DNA from: Archegozetes longisetosus
Taxonomy: Eukaryota > Arthropoda > Arachnida > Sarcoptiformes > Trhypochthoniidae
DNA: 64,000 bases
Direction: 5' to 3'
NCBI GenBank assembly: GCA_018873245.2
Contig: JAEMBT020000002.1
Span: forward strand, 5,596,001 to 5,660,000
A model generated the notes under the pieces. That model made no database searches, was not told where the DNA came from, and saw only the letters and a list, made by a program, of their open reading frames with translations. Numbering within the stretch: position 1 is the first letter of the stretch; every line of letters starts with the position of its first letter. Of the stretch, positions 1-11,526 are shown piece after piece. A program made the translations under genes and the position numbers.

Positions 1-742
1 TTACATCAAACCTGTCCTGACTGTTTTCTTACTTCATTCATATACGCGTTGCAAGGGTTAATGAGCACGTTTTAATAACGGGTCAATCACATGATTATTG
101 GCCTAAATATATCTGTATAAAATGCTTTGGCAAAGACACTGGCAGATACCAACGTAGTATCTGTGGTAAGACAACTGAGCAAATAGTAAAGATTTAGCAT
201 AGCATGGAGTTATACTAAAGGATCACACGATTCACTTTGTAAAAATCATTATAATAGTAAAGAAGTGACCAAATTCATGCAGGAGAAAAATTTCATGAAG
301 CCTGGTACGTGTGATATTTACCAGATGAATATATGAACATACTTTACACTTAGAAAATGCGGTTTATTAAGATTGCACCGAGAATCTCTGACAAATGCAA
401 ATGAGCTCTGCCACAACGAAGCTATTTGATACACTTTTGAGTTCGTACTTTTCCATCCAACATCAAGGCACTCAGATACCCGGTAAGTGGTGAACTTGTG
501 TCAAAATGGCAAGAATGCTCAAAAACACACTTTTGACTTGATTTTTCAGGGTTTATGCGGTTAGAACACGAAACTCTGCTACTAAGTGAGGTACTTCTGG
601 CGAATTCGCTTACGATCCGACGATGGATGCGAAAAATGCGGCCAGACGGATGTCATTTAGTAGTGTCATATAAATATGACACTTTGAAAAGTCATCTGGC
701 GCTTTTACAAGTGCTTTAAGTAGAATCCCTCACGAACAGAAG
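1..742. other. No gene recognised
   Basis: AT-rich sequence with no coding frame of note and no recognisable repeat boundary. It ends at the target-site duplication of the hAT-like element that starts at 743. Confidence 0.5.
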
Positions 743-1385
743 TAGTGCTCCGCACGAATCAAGTTCGAGTCGAGTCGGAGCAGATTTGAATTCGACTCGT
801 AAAAGTCGAGTCTCTTTAAACCGCGAATCGATTTGATTTGGACTGGCGTCGAGCCTACCCAAAGACTCGAATCAACTAATATTAATGGATAACATAAGTT
901 TTTCAACTCAAATATCGAACAGATGTGTAGAGTGGACCCTCTTTTATGCTAAAATACATGCTTTCTAGATAGCTCCTGAATATGTTGCAAGATTGTAGAA
1001 TGTTTAGAAAAGTTCCAATGTATTCTACATGTTTCTAGAATGCTCTAAGTTCTAGAATATTCTATGGATTTCTAGAGTGTTCTAGTAAGTACTAGAGTAT
1101 TCCATGGGTTTCTAGAATGTTTTAGCAAACTCTAGAATATTCCATAGCTTTAAGGAATACTCTACAGATCTCTAGAATGCTCTAAAAAGTTCCAGAATGT
1201 TGAAATCATGAAACATTTTTACAGCTCAAAAGAATTCAAATCTCTCAAACCTAATTGAGTCATACCCGGACTCGAGTCGGACTCGACTAGACTACGTTCG
1301 ATTCAAATCTTCTGAAGATTTGAACTCGAAAGTTTGGATCGATTTGACAAATCGCTCAAATCGATTCGACTCGTGCGGAGCACTA
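743..1385. mobile_element. Non-autonomous hAT-like element with 8-bp TSD
   Basis: Terminal inverted repeats begin TAGTGCTCCGCACGA at 743 and end with the complement at 1385. The flanks aacagaag (735-742) and aatagaag (1386-1393) match at 7 of 8 bases, as expected for a hAT target duplication. The interior carries many TCGAGTCG motifs near both ends and, at about 960-1200, a run of degenerate TCTAGAATGTTCTA units. No transposase is encoded. It shares the TAGTG terminus with the elements at 41729 and 43.6 kb. Confidence 0.8.
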
Positions 1386-1837
1386 AATAGAAGTGTATTT
1401 GAGGTATTGCCCCTGCCTTTAGGGAAGGCGTCTATCCCCATTTACTCCTCTGTCAATCGATCCTCCTATGAGAATGTGATTTCTTAGACCAATATGAGCG
1501 ATAACCGATTGTCATGAGAGATCACCACCCATCTGAATAAGATCTACTGGGAAGATTTTGTTAAGCAAATAGAAACTCTGGTGACAAATTTTTCACTTGC
1601 TTTAATGACTTAAAATTATTTTTAAATATCAATCAACGAGTTAACTTAGTGATAAAGATTCTTATGGTGTAATAAGTTATAGTTAATTATCAAAATAACA
1701 TAATTATAGAAACTTTTTAATGTGAATAAGAAATAAGAATAGTCTAACAAAAATGTAAATAGTTTTAAAACAATTATTTAAAAAAGCAAAAGGCTAGCAA
1801 AAGTTAAAGTTAAATTATTATCATTTGATAAGTTTGT
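1386..1837. other. No gene recognised
   Basis: AT-rich sequence between the hAT-like element and the candidate terminal exon of G1. Nothing supportable seen. Confidence 0.4.
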
Positions 1838-1892
1838 CTAATATGTGGCTTCTTCGTGAGTTTCGAAACGCTCTTGCTCTTCTGTGTGAGCT
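1838..1892 (-). CDS. Candidate terminal exon of alpha YWTD receptor G1 (cytoplasmic tail)
   Basis: On the minus strand an acceptor (ttttatcag) is followed, in the phase that G4 uses for its tail exon, by an open frame of 18 codons rich in Glu, His and Thr ending in TAG at 1838-1840. The homologous stretch at 35064-35145 also stays open and acidic although its flanks have diverged, which favours coding use. The membrane exon expected between here and 2413 was not found, so either this exon is orphaned or the intervening exon has decayed. The assignment to G1 is inference from position and phase. Confidence 0.35.
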
Positions 1893-2412
1893 CTGATAAA
1901 ATATTTGAAGTTTAGTAACTTTTGAGTATACGTCAAAACTTATCCCAAATTTGTGCGAACTCGAAAAATATTTTACACCAGAATTAGTAATAATTTGAAA
2001 TGTCCGTGCCTTAAATAGTTTATCAAAACTTGGTACTCAGTCACAAAACGTTTAAAACGTTTTGAAAAATCTACTCCGCATTTTATCTCAAAATTCAAGC
2101 TCGGAAATTGAACTTTCGTTACCTTTATTTTCTGGAGTTTGACTTTAAGATAAAATTTTGAGAAAGCTATTATTTAGTAATTAAAGTAGTAACAATGTAA
2201 TTAAAAGACTAATAATAAAACTTAAAAAACATTAATGATTTGAATAAGATTTGAATTTAGAAAAATGATTTTTATATTTTGACTTACGATTAAGACCACT
2301 AAACCTTCTGCTAAATAAGTTCAATACTAAAACTGCAATTAATGATTTAATTGATGTCTAGCTAAACTTCAAAAATTTTCCTCAAGCGTTGAATTAGAAA
2401 TTGAAAACTTAC

Positions 2413-3426
2413 GCTCTCTTTACATAATGAATCAGGCGTCATATTGAAGCTTTGAGGACAAACACAAGTATACTTTCTTTGAGCAGAAGGTATACAAAGA
2501 TAGGAACAATAGTTATTGTGACATTGATTATTCAAGGCGTATGTTTGTCTCGAAAGATCGTACACTTTAACACTATCTATATCATGGTCAGAAATGATAG
2601 CGCATTTCAGAGTGCGTTCATTGCCATTAATAGGAATATAATAAACTTTTTTCCAAAAGTTCCATAAGATTTGATTCTTATAAATATCAATAGATCGAGT
2701 ATATTGGAACAAATCTCTTCTATCTTTAATGATAATCCTATAATTTCCTTTATAATCAATTGATGCCAATTGGAATAGTTTAGTGTCAATCAAATAAATT
2801 GTTTGTCTCACAAAATCGATAGCTAAACTTGTTGGTTCTTCTAAGTGAACATTTTCTAATATATTATTTCGATTTGTTCCATCTTGATTTGCAGATATGA
2901 GCTGAGCCATTCCATCGTCATCATCCCATTGAGTGTAAAATATCAAACAATTAATAGGGTCGACTTTAATGTCTCCAACACTTTGTTTGGTATCATTGAT
3001 GATGACTTTAGATTTTGTTGGATCCGTTACGTTGACCACTATTATCTGCCTTATGTTACGCACTTTGTAGTAAATAAGGTCACTTATCCAATCATAAGTA
3101 AATTTCGAAACTCCACTCCCAATAATGACTTCAACTCCTCCGATCTCAATAATAGTGTCATAGTGTGGATCAAAGTTTACTCTTTTGATAGCATCATTTT
3201 CTTGAAACACTATGGATTTTCCATTATAGCCATAATGAATTGACATTATATTAGAGCTACAGTTATAAATTAAATTTAAATTTTGATTTAGTTCATAGTC
3301 ATCATGGATATCTGTCGAACAAATACCAAAATCATTTAAGCTCAATAAAATCTTCGGATTATCATAGCTATAATTAACAGGAGTTGATAGAACCACACTC
3401 AAAATAACTGACAATTGGGAAAACAT
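2413..3426 (-). CDS. Alpha LDLR class B (YWTD) propeller receptor G1, main exon
   Basis: Encodes an extracellular six-bladed beta-propeller of the LDL-receptor class B type, presumably a cell-surface or secreted binding protein; the ligand is unknown. Start is taken at the Met at 3426 because it aligns with G4 and gives a compact signal peptide (MFSQLSVILSVVLS); in-frame Mets lie upstream to 3480. YWTD-like strands are degenerate (SIVFQEND, LIYYKV, LIFYTQWD, IYLIDT, ILWNFW). A complete six-cysteine EGF-like module (CHNNYC to DSLC) closes the exon. The exon ends in frame 0 at a consensus donor GTAAGT at 2412; reading on would add seven intron-encoded residues after FQFLIQRL and stop at 2362. 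Unlike G4, no membrane exon could be found downstream, so G1 may be secreted, truncated or decaying. Confidence 0.8.
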
Positions 3427-3766
3427 TCTAATTAACATTTTCCTAGATGAGATAAATGCTCCAACACTTATGTAAATCACAGCTTATAATTAGTAAGATT
3501 GCGTGTTAATGTTTGTATTTATCTATTATATTATCTAGGACCCTTACAGCATTTCTTATATGATACTATTTTTCTCCCCTATTCATACGGTTCTAATATT
3601 TATATGGAGAACCAATTATATTAGTTTTATCATTCACACGTTCAGCCCTTTGAAAAATGGGTATCATATCGTCCTTAAACGAAAGAAACTAGCAGAAAAG
3701 ACAAGAGGTTTGCTACTAAGATGATTCATTGTCGTGATATCAATTATAGCGTGATCTTGTTAAATA

Positions 3767-4074
3767 TATACCGCCAAAGATCTGATCTGAGTGACTCTCA
3801 CCTTATTTTTATGTAATCCAATCACATTCGCTCAGACTACTCAATGCTGTTATTGATATGATTACATGACATTACCGCGCAAGCGTCACTACCACGCGGT
3901 AGTATAGTTTGCGAGTTATTTACTTTACGCATTAATGGGGTTTGCGCGGTAGTGTCGCTTGCGCGGTAATGTCATGTAATCATATCAATAACAGCATTGA
4001 GTAGTCTGAGCGAATGTGATTGGATTACATAAAAAATAAGGTGAGAGTCACTCAGATCTGTGGCGGTATATATT
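3767..4074. mobile_element. Foldback MITE, about 308 bp
   Basis: A near-perfect long palindrome. Arms of about 130 bp start TATATACCGCCAAAGATC on the left and end with the complement at right (gatctgtggcggtata). The arms include matching TGAGTGACTCTCACC and GTAATGTCATG blocks, and the centre at about 3900-3950 is unpaired. Flanking TATA suggests TA target sites. No coding capacity. Confidence 0.85.
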
Positions 4075-5229
4075 TCAATAAAAGATTTCACTTACCTATC
4101 TAAATTCCAGTATTTTTGGAAGTATCTGGGAGCACAATTAGAGAACTATAACCACTAAAGCATAAGCCATTTGAACAATGAACAAGATAAATGCCAAATC
4201 TCTCCCTCTCCCCTCTCACTCACTCACTCACTCACTCCAATTTTTTCCTTCTCGATTATAGCGTAATATAGGAGATCACAGTTTTCTTTTGACGACATCA
4301 TTTTTCACTTTATCTATAGGCGATTGACTTCATATTATGAATACTAGTCTAGGTTTATTTTCTGGTTTTATTCGTGATCATCATGAATTTTGGCCAGACA
4401 AATGTCAATCTTATGAAGAATCAAAAGTTTTAGATTGTTATTATTAAAGCGAAATAAAACAAAACCAGGCTTGAAATTGAGGTTAATAAAAATCAATTTA
4501 CTTAAAAACATTTTGGGCTGAGACAAGATTCAAGTTTTTGTAAAATTGCAGCTACTTGAGTGCTGTAATCACCTCATAGTGCTTACTTTAATCTCTTATT
4601 GTCAGGCAACATTATCTTGAATTAGCCGAGATTAGATATTTAGATGACAGACTATTAAAATATTTGTTATAGTGTGAGTAATAAAGAATAGGAAAATATA
4701 TCTTTTATCGTAATAATTTACTAATCGTCTTGTTTCAGTATCACAGGAAAGCTAAAAGTGGATGCCAAGATATTACGGGACTTTAGCCTAAAATGATTGC
4801 CCGACAAACTATATATTTTTGAAAAAGCCTTGATAAGGAAAAAAGATTGTCAATGGACACAACTTGATGTAATGTAGCGTTACGGAAATAGGGAGCAAAA
4901 ATGGATCCGTACAGTCTCACAGTCATCATGCTCCTAGAATCACCTTCTCGCGGTAACGGCGGTCAATTGGCTTATAAATTTAAGCGAGGCTAAAGATTCA
5001 ACCAAAATGTATGCCGTCACACCTAGATGCCTTTCATGCAGGCAATGAATCGTACATCGGGGATGGGCTAAGCATCGCTCAAACGATATTCAGTAGGCTC
5101 AATGAGGCCAACTGTTTGCAGGTCAAGAGCCAACTGTCTAACTGGAGATTCGCCTCTTTTACGCCAATGGGTGAGAATACTCTTTAGTAATTCTCTCCTT
5201 TATCATTGGAGGATCTACTGGCTTTAGCA
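4075..5229. other. No gene recognised; short (CACT)n microsatellite
   Basis: Contains a small CT/CACT repeat at about 4200-4237 and otherwise no supportable feature. The part from 4890 has more balanced base composition but stops in all frames. Confidence 0.4.
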
Positions 5230-5960
5230 CTGGGGTCATACCAGCTGAAGCATACCTGATCTTATTTTACTGAGCATGTAAGATCAGATGGGAACTATGA
5301 GATTCAGGTGTGCAGGTACACTGAACCTCTTACAAAGAAATTTTCTAGTACCACCGCAATTCTCAAATAAAACTTAGGAGAAGTTATAGATTATTAATAA
5401 TTAAATAGAATTTCATAACTTTTAAGTGCTGAGGTGGAGTCAGAGTTCATATAAATCGGGGCAAGCATTTAATATCCAATGCTATAAATTTAAATAATGT
5501 GATCTGATTAGTCCAAGTGGTCCACTGGTTAACGTTTTAAGCCTATAAGTTTAAGGTACTAGGTTAGAAACTATACTTTCGTGACTTTTTTACTTCAATA
5601 AATATAATTGTGTATATTTTTTTATTATTTTTTAAAAATCGAATCCTTTTAACATTGTTAGTTTATTACAAACTTGTTTTAATAGATAAAATATAAATAA
5701 TGATATTTATTAGAGCAGAAAATTTAAAAAATGCATTTTCGAATCTAAAGGCTTAACCCTATAGTTCTAATACGTTGACCAGGGCACCACTTAAAATTTA
5801 TGAAGTTATATTTAATTGCTAATAACCTATAATTTCTATTAGGTTTTATATGAAAATCTCGGTAGCACTAGAAAATGTTGCCTTCTTAGATTCAACTCTC
5901 ATAGGATTTCAGCTAGTGTCCATGTCGGTACGTGGGTGAATTAGATTGCAACACCGGAAC
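5230..5960. mobile_element. Degenerate inverted-repeat element
   Basis: The stretch 5341-5440 (TTTTCTAGTACCACCG...) pairs with the reverse complement of 5781-5880 (...CGGTAGCACTAGAAAA) over about 100 bases with scattered mismatches, and weaker pairing continues outward on both sides to about 5230 and 5960. The AT-rich centre has no frame. Probably an old foldback transposon; exact ends unknown. Confidence 0.55.
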
Positions 5961-6099
5961 TTCATAGTGTATTTCGTCTACATTTTGCTGGATTGGGCAC
6001 TCTCCTGAGTCCCGAGTATTGCTGGGTACTATCGTCAGTGCAAAATGGCCAGAGAACCGTCGGGTCTTATGCACATATAAAATTTTTTATAATTCAGTA

Positions 6100-6938
6100 A
6101 TCATATTAACCACTTAAAAGACTCGAGACAAAACGTTTAAGTGCTAATGTACTAAACTTCACAGTAAAAAAACATTAATATAATCGGAAAATTCAATAGC
6201 ATTATGAGCTAACCAAAATTGGTAATAAATCATGAAAATTAATTTAATGAACTCGTCAAGTACGTTAGATCCGTCTTTTATTATTATCTTACAAGAGCAA
6301 AAATTTGGCAAAAGTATTTTTATACATGTCATTAAATATAAATAAATGAAACTTATGTAAATTCTGTTCGAGTTATGTATAAATTAATTTTTTTATAGAA
6401 TTCTAAACTATGTTTGAAATGCTAATTTAATTGAATATCTAAATTATGTAATATAAATATCAACAGAGTTTCGCTCAAGTAAAAGCAGTAAGTTGTTCGT
6501 AATAAGATCTCAAATAAACAGTTACATATTAAATTAATAATAAATTGAAAATTCAAATTATAAATATTAACAATAACATTGAGTTGAATTCATAATTTCT
6601 AAGTTTAGATCCTTATTCATAGAGTGAACAATCAAAGAAAGTAATTAGAAGTTTCTTTAACTAATATGTGTCGAGCTTTTACAGCCCTGTTCAACTTGTA
6701 GGTTATTATGAGGGTTTGTTTTTAAAGTTCACAGGTATTTGAATTAATATATTATATTCAGTTAAGTTGAGAATTGAATAAAATTTGAAAATTTGGTTAA
6801 TGAACTGCTATTATATGTTTCCGACAATCTTTGGGTAAGAAAAATATTTTGTATCTAAATCTCACATATTTGAGTCAATTAAATTGAATTTATAATAAAA
6901 TTAAAGATATATGTCATACAAATGCAATAATAAATGTA
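6100..6938. repeat. Copy of the array spacer, downstream flank of a lost beta gene
   Basis: Collinear with 21600-22400 and 54640-55000. Shared blocks include GAGACAAAACGTTTAAGTG, TTTAATGAACTCGTCAAG and a CTTATGTAAATTC block. In the other units this spacer lies immediately beyond the 3' end of a beta receptor gene, so it marks a further unit of the tandem array. It is interrupted by the Tc1 element at 6939. Confidence 0.65.
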
Positions 6939-8493
6939 AGGTCCGCGAAATAATTTTGACAACTGATTGTGAAATTGAATTATTCAGAAACGGATTAAGC
7001 AATCTTAATGAAATTTTGACCTTAGCTTAATAGCACTCAAAGGCATGGGTTGAAAAATCTCATGTTCAAAGTTCAATAAACACGTACAAAAAACGCAAAT
7101 AACTTTCTTTCAGGTGCGAAATATTTATAACAACTTTTAACTTTAGAGTATAAACATCAATATATTTATAAGTTTTACAAAATTTAAATACAATTAAACA
7201 CATTTTAAGGTAAGATTTTCGTGTTTAATTGCTAATTAACAAAAGCCAACCTTTAAAAAACCGATTTAGATGCCGAATTGCCATCAACTTACTGATTTAG
7301 AGCGTGGCCAGATTTTGGCCTATCTGGATATGAATGTCCGACCGATCGATATCGCGAGGAAGGTTGGTCGCGATAAGTCGGTCATAAGTCGATTTCTGAC
7401 CAATCCGGAAGAATATGGCCGCCGTAAGCGATCCGGTAGGCCTCGAACTCTGTCCGCCCGAGCCGAAAGACGCCTGATTTCGGCCGGAATGAAAGAAAAT
7501 CAAACTGCCAATCAAATCAGAGTCAGCCAAAATATCGCCCTGTCCATCAGAAGAGTCCAACAAATCTTAAGTTCATCACCTCATCTTAAATATGAGAAGA
7601 GAAAGTCACGGCTGAAGCTCAAAAAGGAGCATATAACAACTCGGCTTCAATAGGCTACCGAAAGGGTCATTTGGGACCGAAAATGGCGCGAGGTCATCTT
7701 TAGCGATGAAAAAAAATTTAATTTAGATGGACCTGATGATAACCAGTTTTACTGGCATGACTTGAGGAAAGAACCTCAATACTTTTACAAAAGACCTTTA
7801 GGCGGTGGTTCTTTGATGGTCTGGGCTGGCTTCGGTTTCGTTGGTAAAACTCAAATAGTTTTCCTAAATGGTCGGGCAAACTCTCAAGATTATATCCGTG
7901 TGCTAAATGACCATTTACTACCTTATGGGGAGTTGATTGGTGGCCGAAATTGGATTTTTCAGCAAGATAATGCCGCGATCCACACTTCGGCAGCCACTCA
8001 GGAATGGTTTCTGGCCAACGATGTTAAAGTTTTGGTTTGGACATTGAAGAACCCAGACTTGAACCCCATTGAAAATTTATGGGGTCAATTGGTTCGGCTG
8101 GTTTACCCCAATAGCCGCCAGTTTGAAACGGTGGCCAAGTTTCGGGCCGAAATCCTCAGGTCTTGAAATTTAATTCCCGATTCAGCTTTGAAAACTTTGG
8201 CTGACTCAATGAATAAGAGATTGATCAAAGTTTTGAAAAAAATAACGGTAAATTTATAGGCTATTAATCGGTTCAATTGTTCAGTTTTTCGAAAAGTTGT
8301 TATATTTATTTCGCATTTAAAAATTTGTTTTTAAAATTTTTCCCGTGAAAGATGCAATGAAAAATATTTTTTTCTTCATAATATTTTTACTATTATTGAA
8401 ATATATAACTGTTGTAAATTTCAATCTACTAAAGTTTATAATTAAAAAGTTATTCAAGAAAATCGTCAGTTGTTAAATTTATTTCGCGGACCT
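6939..8493 (+). mobile_element. Tc1-like transposon, full length
   Basis: Inverted repeats AGGTCCGCGAAATAA at both ends, extending about 28 bp with few mismatches, are flanked by TA on each side (6937-6938 and 8494-8495). The size of 1555 bp is normal for a Tc1 element. The only gene is the transposase at 7270-8259. It is inserted in the array spacer. Confidence 0.9.
7270..8259 (+). pseudogene. Tc1-family transposase with two in-frame stops
   Basis: One continuous frame, broken only by TAG at 7651 (likely from CAG) and TGA at 8164 (likely from TGG), ending in TAG at 8257. The N-terminus is a helix-turn-helix pair (LTDLERGQILAYLD, IARKVGRDKSVISRFL) followed by a GRPRTLS hook, which binds the inverted repeats. 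The catalytic DDE part follows: IFSDEKKFN (first Asp), WIFQQDNAAIH (second Asp) and NPDLNPIENLW (Glu, DD34E spacing). The length of about 330 codons is right for the family. With only two point lesions and near-intact TIRs this is one of the youngest elements in the window, but not active as read. Confidence 0.9.
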
Positions 8494-8519
8494 TAAGTAA
8501 TGTATTTGCAAATGCTTTA

Positions 8520-8592
8520 TGTCTTGTATTACTTTTGCCGATAAAATGAAGGAAAAAAATGAATTAGAAAACTATCAAATTAACAAAACTTA
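8520..8592 (-). pseudogene. Remnant of the 3' end of a beta receptor gene
   Basis: Aligns with 50620-50690, the last exon and 3' flank of G6 (shared CCGATAAAATGA, AACTATCAAATTAACAAAACTTAAAC). The match stops where the hAT-derived sequence begins, so a beta gene once stood here and has been lost. Too short to show a frame. Confidence 0.5.
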
Positions 8593-9014
8593 AACGTCAG
8601 TGATATGCAGCCTGGCCACACGTCCCGGAATGACCTTAATAGTCCAGGAATCGTGAACTGCGTCCAGGTGGAAGGAATGGACCATTCCTTGACATACAAG
8701 TGTCCAGGAATGACAAATGTTTGACAAAATGTTCAAAAATTAGATTTTTTGAATTTGTATTAAAAGAATGTAAATGTACTTATCATTACTCTATATCAAT
8801 ACTAAAACAAAACTCTAAAATAGGCGTAAAATATAACTGAATCTTAAAGTAGTCATACATTTACTCATAATTATTTGTTACTAATTTTCACACTATAATG
8901 TTACTATATTTTCTGAACAAATAATTTACATTTCGCTAAAGATTTAATAGTTGTTTTCAATAAATACTGAAAATATTTATTATTATATCAATTAATTGCT
9001 AACAAACTAATATC

Positions 9015-10476
9015 ATGTCAAACAAACGAACTATTAGTGAATCGCCAAAAAATCAAAGAAGAGATTGACTTATTTCCAGGACATATGGCTTTCGAAAGAT
9101 GAATATAAAGATTGGCTGAGAAAAGTTGATGACTTCAAAGCTAATTGTATATTATGTAAAACTCAATTCACAATTAAATACGAAGGCATTTTAGCTCTCA
9201 ATACGCACAGAAAATCGAAATCACACGAATTAAATGTGAATTCGGCCAAAATGTCTTCAGCGTTAAGCAATTTCATCGCTAAATGTGATTCAAGTGAAAC
9301 CAAATCTATAGTTGTCTCAGAGGTGTGTCTGGCATATCATTCAGTAAATCATCACTTGAGTTACAGATCAACTGACTGTGGTAACAAATTAATTCAGAAT
9401 TTATTTACTAATTCCAAGATTGCCAAAGGATTACGTTGTGGTCGAACCAAAATGGAAGCTATAGAGAAGAATGTCCTATCTCCAGCTTATATCGAATCTC
9501 ATTTGAATAAAATTAGAGGTAAAGCATTTTCAATAGCAAGCGATTCTCCTAATAAGGGAAACATTAAACTGTTTCCAATAGGTATTCAGTATTTTGATAA
9601 AACTAATGGGATATGCAATTTCGTACTTGATTTCTACGAAGACTCAAATGAAAAATATGATGCTATTTATAATCAATTAAAGAAATCTTTAGCCAATAAT
9701 GGGTTGAATCAAAATCAAGTAATTGCTTACAGTGCTGACAATGCAAATTTAAATTATGGTAATTATCATTCAGTCTATGAAAACTTCAAGGCAGAAAGTA
9801 ATTTTATAGTAAAAGCGAATTGTAATTGTCATTTAATTCATAATACGGCCAAATATTCCTTAATCAAACTGAACTTATATGTGGAAAATTTAATCATCAA
9901 AATATTTGTACACTTTTCAAATTCTGCAAAGCGTATCGATCTCTCAAGTCTTGATACGAGCTCAGTGGAACAGAGTTCTAGAAAATACTAAAACATGTCC
10001 CCGCTTGTTGGCTTTTACTTTTTCCAGCAATAAAGCGTTTGTTGAAAAACTCTAAAGAAATTAAAAACTATTTGATAGGAATCGGTACGGATAATTGTCA
10101 TAAAGTTATAGTTGAATTTATTTGGGGCATAAAAATTAATGGATTGAATAGTTCTGATCTTTATTTAGAATTTACTAAACATCTAATGGAAATATTTCAC
10201 CAGAATTTAGAACTTTTGCAGAGCAATAAAGTCAATTCAAGCAATTTATATGACATAATGATGAAGTTGAAAATACAATTGACAAATAGACGTAAACATA
10301 AGTGTTTTGGCTCTAATATTAATGATTACCTCAAGAGTATATCTGTCTCTGAACGAGAGACCTTTGAATGTGAAGCATTGGAGTGCTATGACAGGGCTCT
10401 GGATTATTTAGAAAAGCATTTTAATTTTGAATCGTCTATTTCAAACATTTTAAAGTCCGCATTTAATTTTAATTAG
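9015..10476 (+). pseudogene. hAT-like transposase relic
   Basis: Three blocks in different frames. An ATG at 9015 opens a 17-codon frame that shifts at about 9065. Then a block to 9991 has a BED-type zinc finger (CILC, then HRKSKSH) and a hAT-like core including SIASDS, AYSADNANLNYG and NCNCHLIHNTAKYS. A further block at 10039-10476 continues the helical C-terminal part but lacks a clear hAT dimerisation motif. At least two frameshifts make it non-functional. Element ends were not identified; the left side begins near 8595 and the right side near 10520, where alpha-gene sequence resumes. Confidence 0.7.
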
Positions 10477-10527
10477 AAATAGAAAGTCTGCATACAAACA
10501 TTTTAATTTAAACATTTTTAAATTTCG

Positions 10528-10790
10528 AAACTCCACTCTCAACGATGACTTCTATTTTTTCGACCTGAACTATGGTGTCATACTGTGGATCAAAGTTTGC
10601 TCTTTTGATGGCATCATTTTCTTGGAACACTATATATTTTTCACTTTGACTATATTCAATTGACTTTATACTGGAGCTGCTGTTATAAATTAGATTAAAT
10701 TTCTGACCAAATTTGTAATCATCACGAATATCGATAATAGAAACGCCATAATCATAATGACTTAGGAATAGTTTTGGACTATTATTATAG
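10528..10790 (-). pseudogene. Alpha YWTD receptor fragment, N-terminal blades only
   Basis: About 260 bp nearly identical to 16145-16400 of psi-G2, covering residues from PKLFLSHYDYG through KIEVIVESGVSKF. The frame stays open but there is no start or signal peptide, and the downstream five-sixths of the exon is missing: it stops at the boundary with the hAT relic. The few differences from psi-G2 indicate a recent duplication or conversion. Confidence 0.85.
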
Positions 10791-11526
10791 GTATTTTAGG
10801 CGGATTCTATAAAACGTTATCAATTGTTTGTCGCATATAATAAAATAAAGTAAAATTAGAACTTCTAAAATGGTTGAACTAAATGAAAAACTTACGTTTT
10901 AGTTGTGTAATGATTAGAGCATTGAAATCAAGTTATATAAATTTTCATTCTGATATCGGAGAATGCTATGAGAGTCGGGGGGGGGGTCAAATGAATACAC
11001 CTTTAAGACAATTTTATTTCAACTTGAAATAACTTTTTGAGTCGATCGCATCTAATGTAGCTATAAATAACTTTCTGTTAACTTTTTACGATTTGACATA
11101 AGATTTACGTTAATTATAAATAAATCAGTAAAAAATCTCCATTAAAAAGTAAAACATGTGTTTGAAAACTAGTCTCAAAATAATGGCTTAATTACTAAAT
11201 TATTTGCAATTAAATAATTTCAAAAACGCTATAGATTGCTGAAAAACACTCAGCAAAAGTGAAGCGATATGCGACACAATATTGTGATGTATTTAGTGTG
11301 CAAATGGATGTGATAACAAATAGTCAAATACTGCCAGTGTTGATGTGAAAAAGTCAGTAGTGACCAAAAATCTCATGTCGATCGACATTTGGCCTCAAAA
11401 TCTCATAAAGAGAATTGCCGTAACTTTAAGTCAAAGCAAACAACAGCACAAAATTATTTTACAAATAATCAAAAACATTTTAATAGATATTTGTGAGTTT
11501 GAAATTGGTCTGAATACACACTCGGA
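10791..11526. other. No clear gene; possible coding relic at 11345-11536
   Basis: AT-rich sequence with a G-homopolymer at about 10977. The frame at 11345-11536 (63 codons, containing SIDIWPQNL and CEFEIGLNTHS) looks protein-like. It is cut by the Tc1 insertion at 11527, and a similar-looking frame resumes at 13026 (FNRFSHPIAKNFFNKW). The two may be halves of one old gene or transposase. Not recognised. Confidence 0.35.

Noticed and set aside
2884..3243. Plus-strand ORFs opposite the receptor genes (also near 15931, 31392, 40888, 23539)
   Set aside because: Recur only because the sense strand is conserved; no start context, signal or domain.
5225..5330. Stretch reminiscent of 5S rRNA (CATACCAGCTGAA)
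   Set aside because: Only a short patch resembles 5S; later control-region boxes do not line up, and the area fits an arm of a degenerate inverted-repeat element.
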